Source: Adineta vaga (Eukaryota; Rotifera). From it: 64,000 bases of DNA. Of the stretch, positions 35,243 to 47,644 are shown one piece after another. The stretch lies in assembly GCA_021613535.1 (NCBI GenBank), contig CP075492.1:3844001-3908000 (forward strand), read 5' to 3'. The notes under the pieces were generated by a model. It did no database searches, had not been told where the DNA came from, and saw nothing but the letters and a program-made list of their open reading frames with translations. Numbering within the stretch: the first letter of the stretch is position 1; every line of letters starts with the position of its first letter. A program made the translations under genes and the position numbers.

Positions 35243-35929
35243 TTTATCGACTTGGAAGATAACCTGTCGTGGGAGAATTACGACGGTATCGTATAGGAAG
35301 GATCGAGATTTATTTCTACGTTGTCATGCTCTCCTCGCGTAAAAGCAAACGAAAAACATCTGAGGATTTAGCTCAATAGAATGAGAAAACGAAAGTAGCT
35401 GCCTTCCGATTGACACAAACAATTGAATCTGAAGTAAAAAAGGTTGACCTTAATTACATGAATAATATCTACTTTATCAGTGAAATGCATTCAAGAATGT
35501 TCCCTAACTGGTGTCAAATGAAGTTATTCTAGATAAAAGTGTTTGTATTTCTTGAATATACACAAAACGGACAGAAAGAATTGAGCAAAGCCTAGTAGTT
35601 ATGCAAGCGATTTATGTGTATATGTTATAGGAAAACAAATCAAAGAAAATAAAGAAACATCTTTGACAATATTTCTATTATAAAGATATGTGAAACTGAA
35701 TAAAATAGAAATAAATTATATTAAGAGAAGTAAAATCGAAGCAAATGTCAATGTTTATTTTGTGTCCGATGATAATACTGCGGAATCGAGTGTTAATGTA
35801 GATGGTATAACTACATTGTTTCGCTTATGCATCAATTGAAATATCATATGAATACAAATCATTCTAATTTTCAACAAATGTTCGAAATGTTACACCTTGT
35901 TCATATTGACTTTTTCTTAGATCCATTTA

Positions 35930-37100
35930 ATTTCTTCACTTGTCCATATAATGTAGAATATTCGATTTGATTATACTAAGACATGTTTCATCATAGAAAC
36001 ATTCTGTTGTTGATAGTACTAAAGAATCAACCATATAACAAATTTCATACAAACCTGATAAGTATGTCCAATCTTCGGTTTCATTAATTAAAAAAATCCT
36101 GATATGAATATACTCGAACATATTTCATGATATATTGGATTAAAATGAATAAATTTTGAATAGAGAATAGAGATTTGTGAACATGGACATTGAGGATCAT
36201 CAATTGTTGTATTTGTTAATTCTTCAAATTGATTTCGAGTTATGGATTAGAAACAAACAAGCATATCAATCATACAATAATATAAACTTTGGTTGATAAG
36301 ATTTCATTTTTTTGATCATGTTCATCAGTAGAATGACTATCGAATGCAATATAGATCGTAATAGCATATTGATATTGATATCTCGCTGTTTCTTTTTCTT
36401 TCGAATCAATGTTCCAATCATTGTAATTATAAACATTAAAACAACTCGAAGACTACCATATAAACTAATTAATTCAATTAAAACATACATAAGACCATTA
36501 TTTATCATACCTGTGTATTAACAATAAAATGGTTGACATATTGATTATAATATTTTTCATAAGATTTACTTTGTTTCCATTGTTGTATTTTGTATCGTTT
36601 GTGATCGATTGAGTGGTAAACATGAATGCATAGAAGTTATTGATGAATAATTTATATAAGATCCAATTAGATCCAGGAAAATCATAAACATTTATAAAAA
36701 TCCATAGATTCCTTCAGGTAAGTGACATATTGCCTCTTCTGTACAATAAAACTCAAAATATTTTCCATTTCTTGATACTTCGTAGTAATAAATATTGTTA
36801 ATATAGAAATTTGCATGACAAATTCTCATGTTGAACGTAAGTCTATAGCAGAAAATAATTCCACGAATACATCAGCTTGAATATCAAATATCATTGTAGA
36901 CATAAGATTCATTTGTAATTATTTTAAATGAATAAAATTCTTCTAAACTATCATTTAATGTTTGTGGAGCTTGTTGACATAATGTTCGATTTGAAATATC
37001 TTGTTTGAAGAATTTGATTTGTAATTCTTTATATTGTGATCAAATGATGGTCGAGATATATAGAGTTATGACATTTGTATGGTATCCAATGATGTATATA
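35930..37100 (-). pseudogene. Worn multi-exon membrane-protein gene
   Basis: Minus-strand fragments in several frames read as parts of one protein: 'TLNDSLEEFYSFKIITNES' (~36950), 'YFEFYCTEEAICHLPEGIYG' (~36720), a basic/hydrophobic TM segment ('RVVLMFIITMIGTLI', ~36420), 'ITRNQFEELTNTTIDDPQCP' and 'CSQISILYSKF' (~36150-36230), and 'NETEDWTYLSGLYEICYMV' (~36030). Frameshifts and stops separate them. The layout recalls a large bdelloid family of TM proteins with a 'CPCS.ISI.Y..F' motif; I know this only as a pattern. Confidence 0.5.
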
Positions 37101-37729
37101 TTTTACTTGTTGACTATAATTCAAAGAGCGTGAAGTAACTTAGAGAAAAGTTTTTCTACTCTTTTATATTTAATTTTCAATCAAACAATTATAAACAATC
37201 TGTTTTTTAGAGAGAAAAACATGTTACTCTATTATACTTTCAAATACAATTTAAATAACTTTTGTAGACTTTGTAATCAGTAAATAGATAGTTCTTTTTT
37301 TTTCAATTATTAACAAGACAATATATTTTTATTTCTTTCAGTAGTTGAAATAAAGGAAAGACGTCATTACAATCGTCTGTCGGACAAAGAAGATAATTTC
37401 AAATGTTTTTAACCATCATGATAACCGGCACGTCAGACTGATAGAATTCATTTGTAAGGAAAAAGTCTGAAACTAAAGTAATTCCTTTTTTTTTGCTTCA
37501 ACGTAATGACTATACTCACAAATTATAAATCAAAAACATAATCCATTTCATTGAAAGACGTTTCGCTTTTAGCAGAAAAGATTATTTTATCATGATTTCT
37601 AAAAGAAACGTTCTTGATGAATATGACAGATTCATAGTATTTTTTATTAATCAAATTTTGAAAAGAAGAATTAAGAACAAAATATTCTTATTTTCTTTCT
37701 ATTTTGGTTGATTCCTAGAACAAAAAAGC
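37101..37729. other. Upstream region of the GPCR gene
   Basis: AT-rich, no ORF of note; the GPCR TATA box follows. Confidence 0.4.
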
Positions 37730-37738
37730 TATATAAAG
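37730..37738 (+). promoter_or_regulatory. TATA box of the GPCR gene
   Basis: TATATAAAG about 32 bp before the ATG at 37770, implying a very short 5' UTR or transcription starting at the ATG. Confidence 0.5.
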
Positions 37739-37769
37739 CACTTGCTAAGCAACATTTCTTTACACAAGT

Positions 37770-38771
37770 ATGTCAATTTCAACGATAGATCTAGTGATCG
37801 TTGCTCGTCAAATTCTTATCTACGGAGGTTTGATTCTCATTCTTCTTGGAATGTTCAGTTCATCAATGGTCTTTCTCATTTTCATCCAACGACCATTGAA
37901 TCAAAATCCATGCTCAGTATACATCATCGTCAATGCTGCTCTTTCATTTCTTTTTCTTCCACTCTATTATCTACCAAATATTATGACTTTTGGCTTTCAA
38001 ATTAATTGGCTTGCACTCAACACTCCATTTTGTAAATTTCAAATGAGTTATGGTGCATTCACTGTTGCATCCGTGTTCGTTATGAATTGTTTTATTTCGT
38101 TTGATCGTTATGCAATTTCATCACGTTCAGTTCGAATTCGATCTATGAGTTCAAAGAAAAATGCAAGAATTCTAATTGTTATTGGTCTTCTCTTAACCTG
38201 GTGCTTGATCGGTATGCCAGTAGCGATTCTCTTTGAAAATATTCCACTTGGCCCTTCTGGTCCATATTTTTGTACATCAAAATCTAATCTGTTCTTACTC
38301 TTTGCTGCTCTTGCTTTTTTTCCAATTCTTGAAGGAGTCTTACCAATCGTTTTAGCCATCTATTTCTGGTTTATTACGCGAAAACAAATTCGAACATTGA
38401 ACAATCAAGAATTCGTTCAAAGATTTGATAAACAAATCAGTCGAATGTATCTATTTCAAATCATCACCAATGCTATTGCATCATTTCCATTTGCAGCAAT
38501 AAATCTCTATCGATCATTAACAATACAAGTCATTCGGACGCAAGATGCAGAGAATATTGTTCAATTTCTTCGTCTGATAGCAATTTGGTTATTTTACATT
38601 CAATATTGTACTGATTGTTATATTTATCTAATTACATCAAATGAATTTCGTGGACAATTCACAAAAATATTCGTTTCTTTACTTAGAAATCGTAAGAATC
38701 GTGTTACACCGATTCAAACACATGCATTGACAATACCAAATACGAACAAAATTAATAAAATAACCATATGA
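37770..38771 (+). CDS. Rhodopsin-like GPCR
   Basis: Intronless, 333 aa, seven hydrophobic segments. TM1 is 'YGGLILILLGMFSSSMVFLI'. TM3 ends with 'CFISFDRYAISSR', a DRY motif. There are cysteines before TM3 (NTPFCKFQ) and in the second outer loop (YFCTSKS) for the usual disulfide. The TM7 region has 'CTDCYIYLITSNEFRGQF' in place of a full NPxxY, and the C-tail is short. The N-terminus is only ~15 residues outside, so the ligand is probably small or a peptide binding within the bundle. This is the type seen in expanded chemoreceptor/neuropeptide-like families of bdelloids. The ligand cannot be inferred. Confidence 0.85.
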   Translation: MSISTIDLVIVARQILIYGGLILILLGMFSSSMVFLIFIQRPLNQNPCSVYIIVNAALSFLFLPLYYLPNIMTFGFQINWLALNTPFCKFQMSYGAFTVASVFVMNCFISFDRYAISSRSVRIRSMSSKKNARILIVIGLLLTWCLIGMPVAILFENIPLGPSGPYFCTSKSNLFLLFAALAFFPILEGVLPIVLAIYFWFITRKQIRTLNNQEFVQRFDKQISRMYLFQIITNAIASFPFAAINLYRSLTIQVIRTQDAENIVQFLRLIAIWLFYIQYCTDCYIYLITSNEFRGQFTKIFVSLLRNRKNRVTPIQTHALTIPNTNKINKITI

Positions 38772-39347
38772 GTTTATCAGAAATACATTGATTTTTTGAT
38801 TGAATTTTTGAACGTTTAGTTTTCAAAGAAAGAAATATATGTTTTTTTTCGACATCTAATTAATTTCTAAAGCTTATTCAATCGTTGAAATGAACATAAA
38901 GTCATAATATCAGAGATGCTTTTTATTATAGATGTCGCTAGTTGCGAACATATTTACAGGTAAGAAATATTGTTTATGTTTTCATAAAGGAAAACTTTAC
39001 CTGAGAAAATCATTCATGGAGAACTGAGAATAAATGTTGTGCATGACTATGATTGTGAAAATCGTTCATTTTTGCATATTTTGTAGTTGGCTATATATAT
39101 ATATACAGACACAGTTCCGAGTACTTTCTAATTGTGGTTTCTTTCTGACCAGAATAATTTATCTTTAACTTTGAGAATGATAAAATATATATTAGACATT
39201 AACTCGACAAATGATCATCATTTCTTTTGTTTTTTTTACAAAGAATATCTAATTGTTTTGATATGACCTCTTTTCTTTCAGTATCCTTTCATAGGTGAAA
39301 CAAAGAGAACCAATAAGAAAATATCAAGTTTAAGCTTAGATAAAGAT
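38772..39347. other. Intergenic, nothing recognised
   Basis: AT-rich, with a short (TA)n run near 39092. No gene supported. Confidence 0.4.
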
Positions 39348-39354
39348 TATAAAA
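39348..39354 (+). promoter_or_regulatory. TATA box of the peroxidase gene
   Basis: TATAAAA about 80 bp before the ATG at 39432. Confidence 0.45.
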
Positions 39355-39431
39355 GCTCTACATATAGAAATACACACACACTTGATCTTTGTTATTTCTC
39401 TTATCTTTTATATTTTGAGAAAAGAAAAACG

Positions 39432-40554
39432 ATGTATTCACGTCCAGCAAGTCGTTTAATTGGCACATTTGCACGTCGAACATTTACAAATCAAGCACGT
39501 AATAATGGTCGACAACAGCAATATCAATGGTCACGTGCACGATGGAATTATGCTCGTACAGCTACAACTGGTTTGGCCGCTGTAACATTATCCGGTGGAA
39601 TTGCTTTTGTTTTAAATGCATCAACTGCACCAAGTGATAATAAATTAGCCACACCATCCAAAGTTGATTATAATGAAGTACGAAAATCGATTGCTGCATT
39701 ATTAGATGATAACAATTTCGATGATGGAAGTTATGGACCATTATTTGTTCGATTAGGTTGGCATGCAAGTGGTACTTATTCACATATTGATTCAACAGGA
39801 GGATCCAATGGAGGTTGTATGCGATTCGAACCCGAAAGTAGTTGGGGTGCAAATAAAGGTTTGTTATTTCAATTGAAATAAGTTGTATTTAATTATCTTC
39901 AATTTAGGATTACATTTGGCACGTGAACGTTTAGAAAGTGTTTATCGTGCACATCCTGGTTTGACATATGCAGATTTATATACATTAGCTGCTGTTGTTG
40001 CTATTGAAGAAATGGGTGGTCCAACAATCAAATGGCGTCCAGGTCGAGATGATCATAAAGATGGTAAAAAATCACCTGCTGATGGTCGTTTACCAGATGC
40101 TGCTCAAGGAGCTCAACATATTCGAGATATTTTCTATCGAATGGGTTTTAATGATCAAGAAATTGTGGCTTTACTTGGCGCTCATTCCTTAGGACGTTGT
40201 CATAAAGATCGCAGTGGTTATGATGGACCATGGACATTTTCACCGACAACTTTTTCAAATGAATATTTTCGTCTTTTATTAGAAGAAAAATGGCAACTTC
40301 GTCGTTGGAATGGTCCAAAACAATATGAAGATGTGCAAACTAAAACATTAATGATGTTACCAGCTGATATGGCTATAATTGAAGATCCTGAATTTCGTAA
40401 ATATGTTGTTCAATATACTAAAGATGGTGATAAATTTGCCAAGGATTTCGCCGCAGCTTTTGAAAAATTATTAGAATTAGGTGTTGCTTTTAAAACAACT
40501 GATGGAAGTACTCATGGAAAAAATGAATCATTCTGGAAACGAATTTTCGGTTAA
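39432..40554 (+). CDS. CCP1: Mitochondrial cytochrome c peroxidase (class I haem peroxidase)
   Basis: Two exons (39432-39858, 39908-40554) with a 49-nt phase-1 intron, 357 aa. The Arg-rich N-terminus ('[18 protein letters not shown]') and a hydrophobic stretch ('[16 protein letters not shown]') make a bipartite mitochondrial intermembrane-space leader like that of fungal CCP. Distal haem residues Arg, Trp and His are in '[10 protein letters not shown]', and the proximal His is in '[11 protein letters not shown]'. The Trp in '[10 protein letters not shown]' matches the radical Trp region. The enzyme removes H2O2 using cytochrome c. All key residues are present. Class I peroxidases are rare in animals, so acquisition from a fungus or protist is the best explanation. 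An ascorbate-using relative is the alternative, but the leader favours CCP. Confidence 0.9.
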
Positions 40555-41121
40555 ACAACTATGACACTTCTTTTTTCATTCATTGTGATGCTTTTTTTCT
40601 GGTGATTGGGTTTTTTTATAACAAAATTTTTATTCAAAAAATTTGACTTTTTGATTGTAGTTAGGCGAAAATAACGAATAGGTAACGAGCTTTATCTTCA
40701 GTGAATAAAACATGAAATGTCTTTTAAATTCTTAGAAATCTAATTGTATTCAAATGAATTATAGTGCTATGAAAAAATAATGAAATCAAACTATTAAATT
40801 AATATTGGCATCGATTCAAGTATCTATCGTTCTTTGATATTTTAAAATAGAACAGAAAGTTTTTTTTTAATATTTGTTTTTAAATATGTAATTTACTGAT
40901 TTGTCAATATAACTATAATTCATAGAGTAAAGATATGTGTGTAATCAATAGAAAAAGAAATTAACAAGACTATTTGCTTTTTTTTATATAAACCTTCTTT
41001 TAACTTACTCATTTCGTTATTTTATAAAATCATTACGAAACGAAGGTTACTCAAATTTGATACAGTTCGTTTTATTTTACGAAACAAATTGTTCATTCTA
41101 TCGTTCAAAATCTAAATAAAT
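40555..41121. other. Intergenic, nothing recognised
   Basis: Very AT-rich with T runs; 3' flank of the peroxidase gene and 5' flank of the Hint gene. Confidence 0.4.
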
Positions 41122-42014
41122 ATGTTGATTTTTACGCTTTTTATTACATATCTTCTTACAACACGTAATATCGTTGCAGCAGCTGATGAAGAAGGAAAAG
41201 GTAAGTTGTTTATTAATGAGCAGTCAATTTATACAAAAGAAGAATTCGATAATATTCTTTGTAGGAGCTTCAGCAAGTTCAACAGATGTGAGTGTTGGAT
41301 GTTTTTCAAGTGATTCATCTGTTGTACTTATGAATGGTGAACAAAAGCAAATTGATTCTCTTCGAACAGGAGATCAAATTCTTGCTATTGATCAGTTCAA
41401 TGTTCGTCCCAGTGAAATGTTCATTATGTTAGATAAAGAAACATCCAAAATCGGTAAATTAATTTCTATTCAAAGATTTAAAAAAAAAAGGAACCTTATC
41501 ATTTCTAGCGACATTCTATACGTTTCTTACTGCTTCAAATCATCAAATTAGTTTGACAGGTCTTCATTTAATTCCAATTGTATCTTCCAATCATAAAATG
41601 AATTATACTGCTGCACGCGATATCAAATTAGGTGATCAATTTTATGTATTCATCAATGATCATCTCGAATCTTCTCCAGTTGTTAATATAACAATTGAAT
41701 TAAAACAAGGATATTTCGCTCCATTAACAATGACAGGTAAATTTGACTTGAAATTCAATTCGATTTATTTTCTTTTCTGAAATTAAGGAACTATATTAGT
41801 AAACAATATCTATGCTAGTTGTTATGCATCTGTAACCAATCATGAATTAGCACAGATGTTTATGTCTCCATTTCGTTGGTATTATCAATTGATGAAGTTA
41901 ATTTCTCGAAGTGAACCATTCGATAATAATCAATCGAATGGAATACATTGGTTGATCAAATTTATCTATGATATTATAAGTATTATTCAGCCTTCAAGTT
42001 TACAACTTTCATAA
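41122..42014 (+). CDS. Hedgehog-type Hint (Hog) domain protein without Hedge domain
   Basis: Four exons (41122-41200, 41265-41453, 41491-41736, 41788-42014), all phase-1 introns, 246 aa. A signal peptide ('MLIFTLFITYLLTTRNIVAA') is followed by only ~20 residues before the Hint domain starts at Gly-Cys-Phe ('VGCFSSDSSVVLMNGEQKQI'). Further Hint motifs: 'LRTGDQILAID', the Thr and His in 'FLTASNHQISLTGLHLIP', 'AARDIKLGDQFYVF' and the Hedgehog-like end 'LVNNIYASCYAS'. The nucleophilic Cys, Thr and His are present, so self-cleavage should work. A ~65-residue tail follows. Hog domains without Hedge occur in nematodes and other invertebrates; the released N-part here would be tiny. Confidence 0.85.
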
Positions 42015-42297
42015 AGGATATAAATATCTATTTTTGATCGTAATGCGCACACATGTGTTTTGATTATTCTATATACTAATTCACGCTCTTTTTCTTCTTT
42101 TGCTTTTCAATAAAAAGACATTTCATGATAAAAAAAAACAAATCTATCGACATTGGTATTATTCTCTACGAAGAAAAAAGATGTCTTTTCTTTCATCAAT
42201 GCCATTTGTGTCTGAGATAGGATAAGGAAAGAAGAGAGAAAAAAAAACGTCGAAAAAGATACAATATAGTTATTTGTCAGTTTTTCGGAAGAATACG

Positions 42298-42795
42298 ATG
42301 AATAAAGACATGTCTCGAGAAATTGATATGTCATCAAGTACATTTCGACCACCCGTTGTTCGAACGATGTCGATGCCAAATACGTCAACGTCACCATTAG
42401 CTCATAATCCATGGTATCGACAAAAATTCGAATTTGTATGTATTTAAGATACGTCATTGTTCAGACATGAAATATTTTTTATCTATGGAAATTTAGTATC
42501 GAGATGTTATTGAAGAAAAAGTACGTGACGAATACCCTGATGTACCAACAACATATAAATTAGAACCGAATAATATCGAACAATCAACAACGAAAGGTTA
42601 TGATTTGGATTTTCCAGTAAATGACTTTTATTATCTATTTTTTTTTCTAATCAAATATTTTACTCATAGATTGATCTTCATGATGGTAGAAGTACAATTG
42701 TTTCTGTTGCATATAGTTCAGGTGGTCGACCACCTTATTCAAAGGAAGAACGTAGCAAACTTGTTACCATTCGTCAATATACGACTGAAAATTAA
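42298..42795 (+). CDS. 127-aa protein of unknown function
   Basis: Three exons (42298-42435, 42497-42616, 42670-42795), all phase 0, join cleanly. No signal peptide or membrane segment. The N-terminus is Ser/Thr/Pro-rich, the middle is charged ('YRDVIEEKVRDEYPDVPTTY'), and the C-terminus has 'YSSGGRPPYSKEERSKL'. A cytosolic or ciliary protein is possible, but I do not recognise the family. It is supported by clean splicing and protein-like composition. Confidence 0.6.
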
Positions 42796-43206
42796 ACTAA
42801 GGACAGTTGAAAATAACGTTTATGCATTGAATCTATTTAATCATGATATAGAAAGAAAGCTTTTTGTATGTTGATGAATATGGAGTTTGTCGAGGTGAAA
42901 TCTTGACTTTCATACAATCTATAATTTGATAATATCTTTGTATTATATTCTCATAATATGAAACTTTGTGAAATCAATGTTGACTTCAACGAACATGATA
43001 TGTTTATCGATCTATGTGTACATGATAATCTTTGTCGAACGTGCGGGTTAAGATAAAGAAATTTGATTATAACTATGACAATATTTGTTTTCATTTAATC
43101 AAAAAACTAAAAACTTCGATCTTCTCTGAAATTTTACGAGAATATAAAAAAAGCTTTGTTTCTAAAAGAATATCCTGATAAATCTATTTTCTAAATTAAC
43201 ATATAG
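42796..43206. other. Intergenic, nothing recognised
   Basis: AT-rich; upstream flank of the LDLR/EGF gene. Confidence 0.4.
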
Positions 43207-46200
43207 ATGATGAATGTCATTCTTATCATTTTATTCCTATGTACAACATCATCTGGTCAAGTTTTACTTTATAATACTGAAAATGGTCAAGCGATCAACA
43301 AATTTGATTGTATTTATCATGTATACAATGATGGAGAAGAGATTCCGTATTGTCGACGAACTGAACAAGATGTAGTACTCAATCGAACGACAATAGTATG
43401 TCAGAATGATGGGGAAATTTTCTTTTTTCGACATTTAATCATGCAGAAAGTTCATCCAAGTGATGTTCTGAAGTGGAGTTCAAGTTTGGAAATCGCCGAT
43501 AAGTATGCTCGATTTTTCTATAATGAAACATTCATTGATAACATTGATGATCATTACGTATGCAATTGCACAAAACATGGTACCTTTGGCAAATTTTGTG
43601 AATATCAACTGACACATAATGCAAAATCATTTCAAGATTCTATTCATATTCAATTTCAAGAAAAACAAACTGGTGATTCATGGAATACACAAAGATATGG
43701 ACGTATTCTATGTTATACAACATTGATGTGTGACTCTGGTTTATTGTGTTTGGATTGGCGAGATATTGATGATGGTATACAAAGATGCTCGGGTGGATAT
43801 GATGAAGCAAATGCAGATCTTTTGGAATTTAATGAATGTAAAGAAAATGAATATCGATGTACGAATGGCATGTGTATTCCTGAAGAATTTTGGCTCGATG
43901 GTCAGTTTGTGTTTTCATTAGTTTTGTTTTGTTTTCTGATTGAAATCATCTCTGTATAGGCCACGTTGATTGTATGGACTGGAGTGATGAACTGAGAGAT
44001 GATTTTTCAAAATCATGTTCATTCTCATCGAATGCAATGGAATGTGATGAACATATATGTCCTCGTCAAAGTTTTTCATGTGGTGATGGACAATGCATTG
44101 ACTGGATAACTCGAATGAGTTTTCCGGCAATAATACTACCGGAAAATAATTGTTTCAATAAGCGAAATTTAAATCATATGTGTGAAATCAATCCACATCA
44201 ACCTACTTGGACACTTTCAAATGGATTATGTATACCAGACAAAGACTATGATGATTTTTTGTTTCCATCATGGAATAGAATCAATTCATCGGACTTGAAC
44301 AATGATGAAATCTGTACATATCTATTACGTTGTGCTTTATCTGATGGTTTAGAACGAGATTGTCCATGCAATCGTTCAAGATGTGTATATTTCATGGCAA
44401 ACATCTGTTCAAATAATTCAGTATTTATTTATCCAAAATCGCCATTAATTAATCCGAATGTTTTATTCTATTTTAAATATGATTTTTATAAAAATCTAAT
44501 CATTGATGGTATACTACTAATTGGAACTAAACAATGTCATAAACATCTAGTAACAATAAAAGAATATACAATAGTTCCATACTCGTTGGCGACAATTCAA
44601 TATTCTATCATTAATCATATATTTTGCACTTTGCCAGATCAATATGTAAATAAGAGAAATTCTTCTTCAGATTCTGTATATCAACATCCATGTTACGATA
44701 ACTCCTCCGCTCTTAACGAACATCTATCTGCGATTACTGCGTATATGTGTAAAACTACCGGTCAATGTATTTCACAATATCGAATAAACGATGGAATTGT
44801 AGATTGCTTGACTGCAGATGATGAAAACAAAAATGTGGAACAAAATTTATGTACCGGAAACGTGGGACAACATCGTTTTCAATGTTTTTCTCAAGAATAT
44901 AAATGTCTGCCACTTTCCGAATTAGGTTCAGGACTAGCTCAATGCTTGAACGGTTATGATGAACGAATATATGGTCGTGGTCTATCTATCAGAGAACGTT
45001 TCCAATGTCAACCAGAGAATACTGAAGATTGTAATCATTTGAAAACTTATATTCGTCAATCATCAAATATGAATCCTATTAAACCTGAGCTATCGTTTAA
45101 TCGGACAACGGAAAAGATATCTTTTCGCTCATATTGTGATACTCACTGGGATTTAGATAATCATATTGATGAATCGCCTACTATGTGTCAGCATTGGGTA
45201 TGTGAACCTGATCAGTATCAGTGTCGGACAGGTCAATGTATCAAACTTGAATGGGTATGTGATGGTGAATGGGATTGTTCAGATGCAACTGATGAAGAAG
45301 CTCTACTTAGTATTACACATTGGTCAGTACACAATACTCATTTAGGTAATTTAAAACCTCTCATCGACAAATGTCTGCAACTATACAGAAACGCGCCTTT
45401 TTCTCGTCTATGTGATATATCTTCTGAATTTGCATGTTATCGATCCGATGTATTGAATCCTTTGGACCTTGCAATGAATCGACCATGCATCAAACTCACA
45501 CAAATCGGTGATGGAGTTGAAGATTGTTACAATGCTTATGATGAAAAAAATACATTTCAAAGCATGTCAGATAAGAATCAAATGTGGGGCTTTCATTTAC
45601 GTTGTGGAAATCATTCACAATCTTATTCGCATGCGTGCTTACCCGAAGAAAAAAGTGATTGTACAAAGATTCTTTGTTCGAATCATCGACATGATAATGA
45701 ATCTTGTTCGGGCATCAACGATGCGATATGCCTCGATGGAACTTGTATAAAAAATGGACGATGTAATGGATTGATGGATTGTGAGTTCGGAGAAGATGAA
45801 TATTGGTGTCCAGTAAATGTGTTTACAAACCATGTTGACGAATATCGTGAATATAAAAGAGAAACGCACAAGCCAATTAATCTTAATCTCTTGCCACAAT
45901 TTCCATCAAAGATTCATCGAAAGCAAATATTTAAGTCTAATAAATTGAATATTCGAAATAGAAATTCTTCTCCAATGCTTTCATACATATGCAATCGAGG
46001 CATAGCTGTTCTTGAAATGGATAAAATTGTATGTCTCTGTCCACCTGCATATTATGGTCAATTCTGTGAATATTATAGTGATCGAATTAGTATTATCGCT
46101 CAATTGGATCAACAAACCGTAGTAAAAAGTACATTGAAGATTCGAGCAAAATTTCTTTACTATAGTCAGATCATTGATGAACATGAATTTACAATTATTC

Positions 46201-47644
46201 CAACTATTGAAAAAGAAAAATCGATTAAACATAAATTTTATCTTCTCTATTCCCGTTCAAATCAAATGCTTGCAGAAAAACGTCGTCGTTATTTCAATCG
46301 AACGTGGCTGATTAACGAGCAACCTTATACTGTTCTCTTCGATGTTTTCTCGCTTGAAAATGATCATGGAATCAAAGAATTAGGTTCATGGCATTATCCA
46401 ATCTATCTCGATCATTTGCCAGCTTATCGTCTAGCTGTTATGCTGAAGTTTCCAACATGGATAGCAAACAAAACAGATCATCCCTGTGCTAATAATACTT
46501 GCAATCAAAATTCTACTTGTATGCCAGTATTGAATCAAAAGAATACTTACTACTGTTCATGTAAAAATGGATTTTATGGAGCTAATTGCGAGTTTCATGA
46601 TCAACGTTGTTCAACATACTGCTCGAACAATGCTCTTTGCCATTATCATAATATTAGAGAAAATCCTACGTGTCTTTGTTCAAAAAGTTATTATGGTCCA
46701 CAATGTAATTTAAAACGTGATGAATGTGATACTTATCCATGTTTTAATAATGGAACTTGTCTTCTCACAAATGATTCTAGTGGAGAAATACCTTACATAT
46801 GTCTTTGTTCAAATCATTTCTATGGTAATCAATGTCAATACAAACCGAGGTCTGTTTATATTGATTTACTTATGAAAGATCCAATAAATATTCATGCATC
46901 TATTATTCAATTGTACGACATCGATACATCAGACTATCAACTTCTTCTCCGACATCAACAAGTACATCATGGCCTACCATCGAAAATTATGTATTCCCAT
47001 TCTAAACTTCATGCGCCTGCACTTGGTCTTTTGAAAACCTACGAAAATCTTACACACCCTCAATATTTCATAATGTACGTCTTAGCACAAACAACTATGA
47101 TCAATATAACTTCCTTTCCACAACATTGTCCTCATATATCAGTACTCCTCTCCCCTGGTAAGCTACTTCCATCTCGATCTATTGATTCATTCAATATGTT
47201 TTTTTCTTCTCATCTACAGATATAGTCAACAATGTTGATTCCACTCCATTTCTCTATCATCAACTTTGCCACAGTAATACCTCACTTCTATGTTTCTCTA
47301 CTGACAATTATATCTGTGTATGCCAATCAGATCATTATCGAGTCGAATGCTTCAATTATGATACTCATCTGGATCAATGTAATTATTGCCTTTCAGATGG
47401 AAAATGTTTACAAGGTGATCGAAACGATCCAAATGATTTCATATGTATTTGTCCTTCTTCTCATTACGGATCTCATTGTCAATTCAGTATCAATCAACCA
47501 AACAGCACAACAATTGTGATGAACACATCGACTACAACATTCGAGTCACCATTTAACAATACTTCGAAAACAGCACAGCTTAATTACACATTAATAGTTC
47601 TCTTCATTTATGGCGTTGCTTTGCTTATTTTTAAAAATTTCTAA
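43207..47644 (+). CDS. Large LDLR-class-A / EGF membrane-anchored protein
   Basis: Three exons (43207-43900, 43960-47157, 47220-47644) with phase-1 introns give 1438 aa. A signal peptide ('MMNVILIILFLCTTSSG') is followed by an EGF-like end ('CNCTKHGTFGKFCEY'). Several LDL-receptor class A modules follow, for example 'CRTGQCIKLEWVCDGEWDC' at ~45220 and 'CLDGTCIKNGRCNGLMDC' at ~45730. A central beta-rich region comes next, then at least four EGF modules ('CKNGFYGANCEF', 'CSKSYYGPQCN', 'CSNHFYGNQCQY', 'CPSSHYGSHCQF'). The C-terminus is one hydrophobic segment ('YTLIVLFIYGVALLIFKNF') reading as a GPI signal or a single TM. Relatives in bdelloids, as I recall them, continue into a seven-TM domain; it is absent here. 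Extracellular adhesion or ligand binding is likely. Confidence 0.85.

Noticed and set aside
42107-42457. 116-codon minus-strand ORF
   Set aside because: Overlaps the first exon of the plus-strand 127-aa gene, which splices cleanly in three phase-0 exons.
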